Notes: generated by a model from the sequence alone, not told the origin. A stretch of 7,106 nt of DNA from Clostridia bacterium (GCA_017442445.1 JAFRZS010000071.1:1-7106), one strand, 5' to 3'; shown: positions 1 through 6,488, numbered from the stretch's first letter. Made by a program: numbers and translations.

Positions 1-849
1 ATAACTTTTATCGGCTCAATGCTTATCGCAAATGATATGGCTTTACTTACATTTTTGCCGTTGGGATACTTTGTTCTCACCACAACAGGCAAAGAGAAAT
101 ACATGGCATTCACCTTTATAATGCAGAATATCGCCGCTAATCTCGGCGGTATGCTTACCCCTTTCGGCAATCCGCAAAATCTTTATTTATATACAAAATT
201 CAATATTCACAATCTTGAATTTGTCGGAATTATGGCTCCGACTTTTATATTGTCGGTTTTGCTGATAACTGTTTGCTGTATAGTTTTCGTCAAGCAGGAG
301 CCTTTGGTATTGACTGATGAAAAAGTACATCTGCCGCCTTACAAATCACTTTTATATCTGTGCCTGTTCATTCTGTCGATTGCGATTGTGTTCCGTACGA
401 TTCCTTACTGGATAGGTCTGATTGTGATTCCGCCTATTTTATTCTTTGCTGACAAAAAAGCCTTGGCTGATGTTGATTATCCTTTACTTTTAACCTTTGT
501 TTTCTTTTTTATATTTGCCGGTAACATGGCAAGGATAGACATTGTTCAGAAAATTTTCTCATATTTATTGGACAAGAACACTTTATTGTTCAGCATTATA
601 TCGTGTCAGTTTATAAGTAATGTACCGTCTGCAATTTTACTTTCACAATTCACAAAAGATTATGCTAACCTCCTGATTGGTGTAAACATCGGCGGAGTCG
701 GAACACTTATTTCATCTCTTGCAAGTCTGATTACTTTCAATGAATACACAAAACACAATCCTCAAAAAGTCAGATATTATATTCTTTTATTCTCAGCATT
801 TAATTTTGCTTTTCTGTCAATACTGACAGCTTTCGCCTATTTCACTTAA
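1..849 (+). CDS. SLC13/ArsB-NhaD-type anion permease, C-terminal part (5' end outside window)
   Basis: This is a polytopic inner-membrane transporter of the ion-transporter superfamily that includes SLC13 carboxylate carriers, ArsB and NhaD. The frame is open from base 1 (ITFIGSMLIANDMALL...), so the ATG at 19 is internal and the N-terminal half lies outside the window; 282 codons remain. Visible family features are the segment LIANDMALLTFLPL, the re-entrant-loop motif TPFGNPQN, and near the C-terminus the second-repeat counterpart FISNVPSAILLS followed by a glycine-rich stretch, NIGGVGTLISS. Many hydrophobic spans separate these. The paired Asn-Pro/Ser-Asn-Val-Pro loops are the known substrate- and cation-binding elements of this fold. 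The substrate (di- or tricarboxylate, arsenite or other anion) cannot be told from the sequence. No neighbour suggests one, and the next gene has its own promoter. Confidence 0.8.
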   Translation: MTFIGSMLIANDMALLTFLPLGYFVLTTTGKEKYMAFTFIMQNIAANLGGMLTPFGNPQNLYLYTKFNIHNLEFVGIMAPTFILSVLLITVCCIVFVKQEPLVLTDEKVHLPPYKSLLYLCLFILSIAIVFRTIPYWIGLIVIPPILFFADKKALADVDYPLLLTFVFFFIFAGNMARIDIVQKIFSYLLDKNTLLFSIISCQFISNVPSAILLSQFTKDYANLLIGVNIGGVGTLISSLASLITFNEYTKHNPQKVRYYILLFSAFNFAFLSILTAFAYFT

Positions 850-864
850 ATTACTGTTTTTTTG

Positions 865-893
865 TTGAAATAGAATTGAAATAATGCTATAAT
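865..893 (+). promoter_or_regulatory. Sigma-70/SigA promoter of the dus-SGNH-mntP operon
   Basis: A -35 box TTGAAA at 865-870 and a perfect -10 box TATAAT at 888-893 are separated by 17 bp. A TG at 885-886 gives an extended -10 (TGCTATAAT). Transcription should begin near base 900, leaving a leader of about 90 nt before the dus start codon. Confidence 0.85.
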
Positions 894-898
894 TCTTT

Positions 899-990
899 CA
901 TTGATTATGCTCACGTAGGTCAATCAAAGAATAATGAATTGCGCAGACCCTTGTCCGCTCGGAAAATAATAACTTACTCGGAGATTATTA
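899..990 (+). promoter_or_regulatory. Structured 5' leader of the dus operon, including the ribosome binding site
   Basis: The leader can form a 6-bp stem TTGATT (901-906)/AATCAA (922-927) at its very 5' end. It can also form a bulged stem GCG..GAC (941-948)/GTCCGC (953-958). GGTC at 918-921 could instead pair with GACC at 946-949, so alternative folds exist. The Shine-Dalgarno GGAG sits at 980-983, seven bases before the ATG, in a loop flanked by TAATAA (967-972) and TTATTA (985-990). CTCGGA occurs twice (958-963 and 977-982). I do not recognise a known riboswitch. A regulatory role is inference from length and pairing only. Confidence 0.35.
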
Positions 991-1962
991 ATGATTATAG
1001 ATTATCTGAAAGGAAAAGCAATACTGGCTCCTATGGCAGGAGTTGCCGACAGAGCATTCAGAGAGCTTTGTGTTGAACATTCAGCGGCATTTGTTGTCAC
1101 CGACATGGTCAGCGCGAAGGGGCTTACCATGCATGACAGAAAATCTAAAGAGCTTATCGCTCTGTCTGAAGAAGAACGGCCTGCAGCAATACAGCTTTTC
1201 GGCAGTGATCCTCAGATTATGGCTCATGCGGTTTATCTGCTTCTTGATAACAAACCCGACATAATTGATATTAATATGGGTTGTCCTGCTCCGAAAATTG
1301 TTTCTAACGGCTGTGGCTCTGCATTGATGAAAAATCCTGAGCTTATAGAAGAAATTGTCAGAGCAGTCGTCAGAGAAACCACTATTCCCATAACTGTTAA
1401 AATCCGTGCCGGTTGGGACGAAAACTCAGTTAATGCTGTTGAGGTTGCAAAAAGAATTCAACAGGCAGGTGCTTCTGCTATAACAATTCACGGCAGAACC
1501 CGTCAGCAGATGTATGCTCCGAGTGTCAACCTCAATATAATAAAAGAAGTCAAAGAAGCAGTTTCAATACCTGTTATAGGTAACGGCGATATCGTTGACG
1601 GAAAAACTGCTAAACATATGCTTGATTACACAAATTGTGATGCTATAATGATTGGCAGAGGTGCTCTGGGCAACCCTTGGGTATTTGAACAAGTTAACGC
1701 TTATTTAAAAGACGGTACCCTCTTGTCCCCACCCACTATTGAAGAAAGAATGGAAACAATGCTTTCCCATGTTGAAAAACTCTGCCTTTACAAAGGCAAA
1801 AAAATCGGCATGATGGAAGCACGAAAACACGCCGCATGGTACATCAAGGGCATACGCGGTGCGGCAGCATTTCGTCAGGAAATCGGTATGTTATCGGACA
1901 TGGACGAATTAAAAGCTATGTCACAAAAAGTTATTGAAGCTTTTTATCAAAATAATATATGA
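991..1962 (+). CDS. dus: tRNA-dihydrouridine synthase (DusB-like)
   Basis: An FMN-dependent cytosolic enzyme that reduces specific uridines in the D-loop of tRNA to dihydrouridine using NAD(P)H. The 323-residue length is normal for bacterial Dus. Visible motifs in order are LAPMAGVAD (residues 12-20, FMN-binding strand), DINMGCPAPKIV with the catalytic cysteine C98, GSALM (109-113), VKIRAGWD (136-143, FMN-contacting K137 and R139), IHGRTRQQMY (166-175), GNGDI (197-201) and IGRGALGNPW (221-230, phosphate site). A helical C-terminal domain completes the family layout. The ATG at 991 follows GGAG at 980-983 with a 7-nt spacer. It is first in a three-gene operon with promoter 865-893. The position in NGCGS, after the active-site loop, is often an acidic or small residue, but Cys there is not catalytic. 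Whether it belongs to the DusB branch specifically is less sure than the Dus assignment itself. Confidence 0.95.
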   Translation: MIIDYLKGKAILAPMAGVADRAFRELCVEHSAAFVVTDMVSAKGLTMHDRKSKELIALSEEERPAAIQLFGSDPQIMAHAVYLLLDNKPDIIDINMGCPAPKIVSNGCGSALMKNPELIEEIVRAVVRETTIPITVKIRAGWDENSVNAVEVAKRIQQAGASAITIHGRTRQQMYAPSVNLNIIKEVKEAVSIPVIGNGDIVDGKTAKHMLDYTNCDAIMIGRGALGNPWVFEQVNAYLKDGTLLSPPTIEERMETMLSHVEKLCLYKGKKIGMMEARKHAAWYIKGIRGAAAFRQEIGMLSDMDELKAMSQKVIEAFYQNNI

Positions 1963-1972
1963 GGTGAAAACT

Positions 1973-2590
1973 ATGAAAAAAATCAAATTACTCTTCCAAG
2001 GTGACAGTATCACAGATGCAGGTCGTGATTACGAAAACATTCACGATTTAGGCAGAGGTTATCCGAAATACGCTTCAGAAATTTTAAAAGAGCGTCATCC
2101 TGAAATTGAGTTCGAATTTATTGATCTCGGCATCAGCGGAAATCAGACAAAAGATCTTGTCGAAAGAATTGAAAAGGATTTTATAGACATTCAGCCCGAT
2201 ATCGTATCAATTCTTATCGGTATCAATGATGTATGGCATTATGCGTCAGACCGTCAGTGGCTTGACAACGTACTTTTTGAAGAAAGATACCGCATAATAC
2301 TTAATTCCATCAAAAACAGAACAAACGCAAAGCTTATGATGATTGAGCCTTTCCTCATTCCGATTAATGACAAGAACTTTTTCCGCGAAGACCTTAATTT
2401 TAAAATTGATATTATCCGTAAACTTGCAAGAGAGTATGCCGATGTATATCTTCCGACAGACGGTTTGCTTCATTCTGCTTTTATCGGTGATGATCCGCTC
2501 ACCTATGCTGCTGACGGTGTCCATCCGACAGCAAAGGGCGCTGAATTTATCGGTAAGCTTTATGCTGATTACATAGAAGCTTTATTATAA
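1973..2590 (+). CDS. SGNH/GDSL-family acylhydrolase (cytosolic esterase/deacetylase)
   Basis: A 205-residue single-domain SGNH hydrolase. Block I is GDSIT with nucleophile Ser12. Block II is GISGNQT with oxyanion Gly56. Block III is GIND with Gly83 and Asn85. Block V is DGVHPT with Asp181 and His184. All four catalytic blocks are therefore intact. There is no signal peptide, so it should act in the cytosol. Relatives deacetylate sugars or hydrolyse small esters, but the substrate cannot be read from the sequence. The start is ATG 1973, preceded by GAGGTG at 1961-1966 with a 6-nt spacer. The frame extends up to an ATG at 1934, but that lies inside dus and has no ribosome binding site. It starts 10 nt after the dus stop and sits between dus and mntP in one transcription unit; no functional link to tRNA modification or manganese is evident. 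Confidence 0.88.
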   Translation: MKKIKLLFQGDSITDAGRDYENIHDLGRGYPKYASEILKERHPEIEFEFIDLGISGNQTKDLVERIEKDFIDIQPDIVSILIGINDVWHYASDRQWLDNVLFEERYRIILNSIKNRTNAKLMMIEPFLIPINDKNFFREDLNFKIDIIRKLAREYADVYLPTDGLLHSAFIGDDPLTYAADGVHPTAKGAEFIGKLYADYIEALL

Positions 2591-2602
2591 TCGGAGGTTA
2601 AT

Positions 2603-3193
2603 TTGGAAATAACTTTTTCTTTTATCGCTACAAGCTTTCTTTTAGGACTCGGACTTGCTATGGATGCTTTTTCGGTATCACTTGCTAACGGCCTTAACGA
2701 GCCTAAAATGAAGTTGCCGAAAATTTTCGGTATATCAGGTGTCTTTGCAATTTTTCAGGGACTTATGCCGATGATCGGCTGGATTTGCGTACATACAATC
2801 GTTCAGAAATTCAAAGCATTTGAAAAATTCATTCCGTGGATCGCACTTATTTTACTCGCTTACATAGGCGGTAAAATGCTGATAGACGGTATCAAAAACA
2901 AGGATTGCGCCTGTGACGAATGTGCACCAAAGCTCTCACTTCTAACACTTCTTGTTCAGGGTGTCGCAACATCTATCGACGCTTTATCCGTAGGCTTTAC
3001 GATTGCAGATCAGAACTTAATAATGGCAATAATTTCAGTTTTGATAATTGCTGTTGTTACATTTATAACCTGCTTTGCCGGTGTTTTAATCGGTAAAAAA
3101 TTCGGAACAAAGTTATCAAATAAGACTTCAATTTTCGGTGGAATAATTCTTATAATTATAGGACTTGAAATATTCCTTACAGGTATTTTCTGA
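2603..3193 (+). CDS. mntP: Manganese efflux pump MntP
   Basis: An inner-membrane Mn(II) exporter of the MntP (YebN, formerly DUF204) family, which lowers toxic cytosolic manganese. The 196 residues form six hydrophobic spans, roughly 7-30, 40-64, 76-97, 113-133, 138-162 and 173-195, arranged as two three-helix repeats. The two signature aspartate motifs are present: AMDAFSVSLANG with D21 in helix 1, and SIDALSVGF with D126 in helix 4. The start is TTG at 2603, five bases after a strong GGAGG (2593-2597); no ATG fits as well. It lies 12 nt downstream of the esterase gene and is last in the operon. The loop between helices 3 and 4 holds a DCACDEC cluster (Cys102, 104, 107) that could bind metal; that idea is inference. 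No yybP-ykoY manganese riboswitch is seen upstream. Confidence 0.92.
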   Translation: MEITFSFIATSFLLGLGLAMDAFSVSLANGLNEPKMKLPKIFGISGVFAIFQGLMPMIGWICVHTIVQKFKAFEKFIPWIALILLAYIGGKMLIDGIKNKDCACDECAPKLSLLTLLVQGVATSIDALSVGFTIADQNLIMAIISVLIIAVVTFITCFAGVLIGKKFGTKLSNKTSIFGGIILIIIGLEIFLTGIF

Positions 3194-3208
3194 AAATTAA
3201 TGGGATGT

Positions 3209-3250
3209 AAATAAGCTGTAAAAAAACTTTCGTTTTTTTACAGCTTATTT
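3209..3250. terminator. Bidirectional Rho-independent terminator between mntP and the glycosidase gene
   Basis: A perfect 19-bp stem (left arm 3209-3227, right arm 3232-3250) with the 4-nt loop TTTC. The stem has an AT-rich outer end, a central AGCTG/CAGCT core and an A7/T7 tract next to the loop. It starts 16 nt after the mntP stop on the plus strand and 7 nt after the glycosidase stop on the minus strand. It therefore serves both converging genes. Confidence 0.88.
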
Positions 3251-3256
3251 TCGTTT

Positions 3257-5335
3257 TTATACCAGCCAATAAAGAACGTGACTTGCAAATCCGTGATTAC
3301 AACTTGCTCTGGGCTCTGCTTTTTCCCAAAGTGTTCCTGTCTGTTCAGCCATATATAAGAAGTAGCCTTTGATGTTATCAATTACCTTATCTTTATATCC
3401 GTACTGATTGAGGATATCAAGTCTTAAAAAGTTACCGATAAAGGGCGCTGATTTATGAACATTCGGCCACACCTTTTCACAATCTCTGAAGGGACCGAAT
3501 TCATTCATCATGCGTTCAAAGAGTTCGGGGAATTCTTCAGGTGTTGCAACTTTTGAGAAGAAAGCATAATACTGACAAGTTTCTGAAATGTTATCTGTGT
3601 TTACAAATACACCTTCATCGTTTCTTCTTGAGTTATCAACGAAGAACTCGCCGTTATATGATTTTTCAATAATCGTTTCTCTGAGCTTTTTAGCTTTTGA
3701 CAACAATTCAGCATCATCATAAAGCTTTGATGTTGCACTCAATGCGGCATAATAAATCATATTTGACGGATAACTTACATCTCTTACAAAATCATTTGCC
3801 TCTGACCATTCAATAAAAATCCAACCGGGCAAACGGTTAAGGAGTCCGTCCTCGTTTTCATATTCAGCTAAGAGTTTAAGCAACTTGTAAACCTTGGTCT
3901 TACAACGCTCTACAAACTCGATATCGTTTGTTCTTTCTTTATACTCATAAAGTTCAAGTACAAACCACATCGCCCAGTTAGGTATGAACCAACCGTCGAG
4001 ATGATCTGCAGGATAACACATCGGCAACATGCCCTCAGGCAATTCTATGTAGTTTTCTTCGTGCAAGAAATTTTCAAGATAATTCTTTTCAACTTCTGCT
4101 TTACCTTTAAGGCAAAATTCTGTTCTTGCCGTAAAGAAGCTGTCGCAAAGCCAACCTGCATTTTCTCTTGAGGGGCAGTCTGTGAAAATATCAACTGCAT
4201 TCTGTTTGAATGTTTCTAATGCCGCATCTGCGATTTTCTGAATTGCTTCGTCTTCAAATTTCAATTCTTTTTTTACAGGCGGATGCTTATATTCAATCAT
4301 TGAAAATTCTTTGATTTCAGCTTTTCCCTTTAATACTGTGAGTTGAACATAGTGCATTGTGTATGTTGTGAAAACCTGTAATTCATGTTCACCTGCACAT
4401 AATTCATATTTCAATGCATTTGCACAGTCCATTCTCAAGAAATCAACTGTATCGCCTAAAAGCAATTCGTCATATAAAACATAAATTGTTGTCGGCTTTT
4501 CGCAATTTACGGAAAGTCTGAAAAAGCCTGTTGCATTGTGGGGGAATTTTTTGATTATGTATTCTTTTTCGCCGATATTATTTATATCTGCAATTTCGCC
4601 CTTTGTGAACTTCATCTTCTGTGCATCATCAGTCTGGAATAAATCAAGTTCTTCCATAGGATAGCCTATCATCTTATCATTAGGCTTTGTTGAACGGTCT
4701 CTCTTATATGTTTCAGGCTCAAAAAAATCAAGTGTTCCCGATGAAATATACTCAGCTTCAATTTTTTCATACTGAGGATATGGAACATTCCTTTCAATAA
4801 GAGTTTTCGCCTCGGTTTCATATAAAGCTAAATCACCGTTATTTTCAAAAGATGTGGTAAAATCATCTTCCACTTCGTTATAGATATAGCTTTCAGCAAA
4901 AGGTCTCTGGAAGCTGTATCTCTGAGTTTTTCTGATATAGTAAGGATTCTGTCTTGCTGTGAAATGTTCGCCCGTCCACAAAACAGGTGCATCATTTTCT
5001 AACAGCTCAGCCTGTAAAAATCCGTTCTGCATAATCATTGCATATGAGTTTGCATTGTATGCACAAACCTCAATAACAATAACATTTGTGCCATTTGTAA
5101 GGTTTTTATTAACATCTAATCTGTCAATTCTGAAAACACCTCTACCGGCTCTTGCAGGGCCGTAAGCTACAAATTTACCGTTGATTTTTAAGCTGTAAAC
5201 ATTAGCCGCAGCTATATTCAGTGTATAACTCTTATTTATATCTGCTTCAAAAACTGTTTTGAACTGTGCTCTGTAATTCAGTGAATTTTCCTCACCTTTT
5301 ACCCATACAGGTTTTGCATTTAAAAATAAGCTCAT
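3257..5335 (-). CDS. GH78-like glycosidase (alpha-L-rhamnosidase family, six-hairpin fold)
   Basis: A 692-residue cytosolic glycoside hydrolase with no signal peptide. Residues about 5-120 form a beta-sandwich of the kind found at the N-terminus of bacterial rhamnosidases (VYSLKINGKFVAYGPAR). A second beta-rich region (about 250-350) precedes the (alpha/alpha)6 catalytic domain. That domain carries DCPSRENAGWLCD, with D386, E391 and D398 in the D-x4-E-x6-D spacing of GH78 substrate-binding and catalytic acids. Near the C-terminus it has GTLWEKAEP with E671 and SCNHGFASH, the usual GH78 TLWE and NH elements. GH78 enzymes release terminal L-rhamnose from plant glycosides or pectin. Exact specificity is uncertain because divergent relatives exist. 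The start is the ATG at 5335, seven bases after GGAGG (5343-5347). An ATG 36 nt upstream lies inside the promoter -10 region. No transporter or regulator for sugars is adjacent. Confidence 0.75.
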   Translation of the reverse strand: MSLFLNAKPVWVKGEENSLNYRAQFKTVFEADINKSYTLNIAAANVYSLKINGKFVAYGPARAGRGVFRIDRLDVNKNLTNGTNVIVIEVCAYNANSYAMIMQNGFLQAELLENDAPVLWTGEHFTARQNPYYIRKTQRYSFQRPFAESYIYNEVEDDFTTSFENNGDLALYETEAKTLIERNVPYPQYEKIEAEYISSGTLDFFEPETYKRDRSTKPNDKMIGYPMEELDLFQTDDAQKMKFTKGEIADINNIGEKEYIIKKFPHNATGFFRLSVNCEKPTTIYVLYDELLLGDTVDFLRMDCANALKYELCAGEHELQVFTTYTMHYVQLTVLKGKAEIKEFSMIEYKHPPVKKELKFEDEAIQKIADAALETFKQNAVDIFTDCPSRENAGWLCDSFFTARTEFCLKGKAEVEKNYLENFLHEENYIELPEGMLPMCYPADHLDGWFIPNWAMWFVLELYEYKERTNDIEFVERCKTKVYKLLKLLAEYENEDGLLNRLPGWIFIEWSEANDFVRDVSYPSNMIYYAALSATSKLYDDAELLSKAKKLRETIIEKSYNGEFFVDNSRRNDEGVFVNTDNISETCQYYAFFSKVATPEEFPELFERMMNEFGPFRDCEKVWPNVHKSAPFIGNFLRLDILNQYGYKDKVIDNIKGYFLYMAEQTGTLWEKAEPRASCNHGFASHVLYWLV

Positions 5336-5361
5336 AAAATTACCTCCAATCGCTTTTTCAA

Positions 5362-5390
5362 AGTATATCATATTTTATATTATAATTCAA
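5362..5390 (-). promoter_or_regulatory. Promoter of the GH78-like glycosidase gene
   Basis: Read on the minus strand, -35 TTGAAT (5390-5385) and -10 TATACT (5367-5362) are 17 bp apart, with TGA just before the -10 giving an extended -10. The transcript should begin near 5355, with a leader of about 20 nt containing GGAGG at 5347-5343. This layout also rules out the upstream ATG at 5371 as the start codon. Confidence 0.75.
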
Positions 5391-5400
5391 CATAAAAGAT

Positions 5401-5430
5401 AAAAGCGAGTGCCGTTTTTGCAACCCGCTC
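5401..5430 (-). terminator. Probable terminator of the HEPN/MNT module
   Basis: On the minus strand, GCGGGTTGC (5428-5420) pairs with GCACTCGC (5412-5405), with one mismatch and one bulge. It is followed by TTTTATCTTTT. It lies about 80 nt past the HEPN gene stop and just upstream of the glycosidase promoter, so it would insulate the two units. The stem is imperfect. Confidence 0.5.
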
Positions 5431-5510
5431 AAATTTTTATTCTATTGTATAAACAATCAATACTCATAAAAAGTACACATCATGAAACACCTGGTTTTTT
5501 GCATAAAATA

Positions 5511-5849
5511 TCACATAAGAATACTTTTCAGTTTTTCAAAGATTTCAGGAATATCATCGGATATTGTCTGATATATAATATCAAAGTTTACATCGCCATA
5601 ATCGTGAACAATCTTATTTCTCATGCCTTTTATCGCCTGCCACGGAATATCATCATGAGTTTCTCTGAAAACAGCACTAAGCTTTACTGAATTTTCAGAT
5701 ATTTGTATAAGTCTGAAAAGAACCGAATCACACAAAACCTCGTTTTCTTTGAGCTTATCGACATCTATCCCCTCTGTTTTTTCTATGATAAATCCAATGT
5801 CTTTCAGCATTTTTTTAACATAATAAACATCATTTTTTATGTTATCCAT
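5511..5849 (-). CDS. hepT: HEPN-domain toxin, HepT-like (DUF86)
   Basis: A 112-residue all-alpha protein of the HepT/DUF86 branch of HEPN domains. The ribonuclease signature is complete: R77-N-K-I-V-H82-D-Y84, the Rx4HxY motif. In studied HepT/MntA pairs, R and H form the RNase site of the dimer, and the antitoxin AMPylates the Tyr two residues after the His to silence it. Both features are present here. The ATG at 5849 overlaps the end of the upstream MNT gene by 8 nt (ATGGATAA), with only a distant AAGGA. Translation is therefore probably coupled to that of the antitoxin. No sign of truncation. The RNA target cannot be inferred from the sequence, and the toxin role is inferred from the family and gene pairing. 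Confidence 0.9.
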   Translation of the reverse strand: MDNIKNDVYYVKKMLKDIGFIIEKTEGIDVDKLKENEVLCDSVLFRLIQISENSVKLSAVFRETHDDIPWQAIKGMRNKIVHDYGDVNFDIIYQTISDDIPEIFEKLKSILM

Positions 5850-6312
5850 AAATTTTAATACCGTCCTTTAAGATTTCATTTGTAATTTCAAAATTGTTGA
5901 CAAGTTGTTTTTGGTCAAGAACATCAACCTTTTTCTTAAGCTTGTCCCTTAACTCCTCAACCAGACCATAAAATTTCAATCCTGAAAGTGAGGTACTAAT
6001 CATCAAATCAACATCACTTATCGGTGTTGCCTTACCCTTTGCATATGAACCGAATAAATAACAATACTCTACCGGATATTTCGAAAGGACATTTACGCAA
6101 ATTTTTTTTATTTCGTCCAATGTTAAAATTCCGTTTTCTTCGTCCACATAGCCATAGTCATATAATTTTTTCAACATATAATCATATTTAATGCTTGTTT
6201 GTTTTGAGGGATCATTTTCATAATTTGAGTAAGTCCTTAATGGTACTCCGACAAAATCTGCGGCCATTTTTTGTGTGATTCCTTTACTCACTCTAAGTTC
6301 TCGTAATGTCAT
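5842..6312 (-). CDS. mntA: XRE helix-turn-helix/MNT nucleotidyltransferase fusion antitoxin (MntA-like)
   Basis: A 156-residue two-domain protein. Residues about 1-55 form an XRE/Cro-type helix-turn-helix (LRELRVSKGITQKMAADFVGVPLRTYSNYE). Residues about 65-156 form a minimal nucleotidyltransferase with FGSYAKGKATPISDVDL, the GS-x10-DxD motif (G88, S89, D100, D102), and a third acidic residue in VDVLD (D130). MntA-type enzymes transfer AMP from ATP to the HepT tyrosine, inactivating the toxin. Here the fused DNA-binding domain suggests it is also the operon repressor. The start is ATG 6312 after GGAG (6323-6320), spacer 7; the frame is open up to an ATG at 6360, but that overlaps the promoter -35. 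First gene of the pair. It overlaps hepT by 8 nt. The symbol is by family analogy. Confidence 0.88.
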   Translation of the reverse strand: MTLRELRVSKGITQKMAADFVGVPLRTYSNYENDPSKQTSIKYDYMLKKLYDYGYVDEENGILTLDEIKKICVNVLSKYPVEYCYLFGSYAKGKATPISDVDLMISTSLSGLKFYGLVEELRDKLKKKVDVLDQKQLVNNFEITNEILKDGIKIYG

Positions 6313-6331
6313 AACACCACTCCTTGCACAT

Positions 6332-6360
6332 ATTATACCACTATTATTTATAATATGCAA
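6332..6360 (-). promoter_or_regulatory. Promoter of the HEPN/MNT toxin-antitoxin operon
   Basis: On the minus strand, -10 TATAAT (6337-6332) is perfect and lies 17 bp downstream of TTGCAT (6360-6355), a weak -35. The -35 is itself a copy of the TGCATA/TATGCA half-site found in the two upstream operators, so repressor binding there would block RNA polymerase. Confidence 0.7.
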
Positions 6361-6366
6361 GTTCTT

Positions 6367-6383
6367 TATGCATATATTGCATA
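6367..6383. promoter_or_regulatory. Putative operator 1 of the XRE-MNT protein
   Basis: Inverted repeat TATGCA (6367-6372), 5-nt spacer, TGCATA (6378-6383). It is identical in architecture to operator 2. It lies just upstream of the -35 box of the module it is predicted to control. Confidence 0.6.
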
Positions 6384-6395
6384 TCTCATTAATTT

Positions 6396-6418
6396 AAATA
6401 TGCAATTTTTGCATATTT
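6396..6418. promoter_or_regulatory. Putative operator 2 of the XRE-MNT protein (10-bp palindrome arms)
   Basis: AAATATGCAA (6396-6405) and TTGCATATTT (6409-6418) are perfect inverted arms around TTT. The core TATGCA-N5-TGCATA (6399-6415) matches operator 1, and the centres are 32 bp apart, about three helical turns. Degenerate half-sites TTGCACAT occur at 6324-6331 and 6422-6429. Confidence 0.65.
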
Positions 6419-6442
6419 TAGTTGCACATCAAAAAGATAAAG

Positions 6443-6471
6443 AAAAAAAGGCAGAGCTTAATGCTCTGCCT
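6443..6471 (-). terminator. Rho-independent terminator of the ribosomal (rpmA) operon
   Basis: On the minus strand, a 9-bp GC-rich stem AGGCAGAGC/GCTCTGCCT with the 5-nt loop ATTAA is followed directly by seven Ts (6449-6443). It begins 17 nt after the rpmA stop. It shows that transcription ends here rather than continuing into obg, which follows rpmA in many genomes. Confidence 0.93.
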
Positions 6472-6488
6472 CAATGCTTATAAAATTA

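Noticed and set aside
814..866. Terminator after the permease gene
   Set aside because: CTGTCA/TGACAG at 814-829 is inside the coding region and is not followed by a T tract; the T run at 857-863 has no stem in front of it.
1934..1972. Upstream ATG extending the SGNH hydrolase by 13 residues
   Set aside because: It lies inside the dus coding region with no ribosome binding site, while ATG 1973 has GAGGTG at good spacing and begins right at the conserved block I strand.
2246..2576. Open frames on both strands within the SGNH hydrolase gene
   Set aside because: They are shadows of a gene with all four catalytic blocks intact and show no recognisable protein.
2591..2602. Manganese (yybP-ykoY) riboswitch for mntP
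   Set aside because: There are only 12 bases before mntP, and the operon leader at 899-990 lacks the conserved elements of that riboswitch.
5336..5371. Upstream ATG extending the glycosidase by 12 residues
   Set aside because: That ATG lies within the extended -10 region of the promoter and would precede the transcript start; GGAGG is placed for the ATG at 5335.
5431..5510. Further structure or small gene between the HEPN gene and the terminator
   Set aside because: Only a weak 5-bp ATTGT/ACAAT hairpin and AT-rich sequence are present; nothing supports a gene or RNA.
5409..5690. Plus-strand open frame of 93 codons
   Set aside because: It runs antisense through the hepT gene, resembles no family, and lacks a convincing ribosome binding site.
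6313..6360. Upstream ATG extending the HTH-MNT protein by 16 residues
   Set aside because: It overlaps the -35 box and lies upstream of the perfect TATAAT; GGAG precedes ATG 6312.
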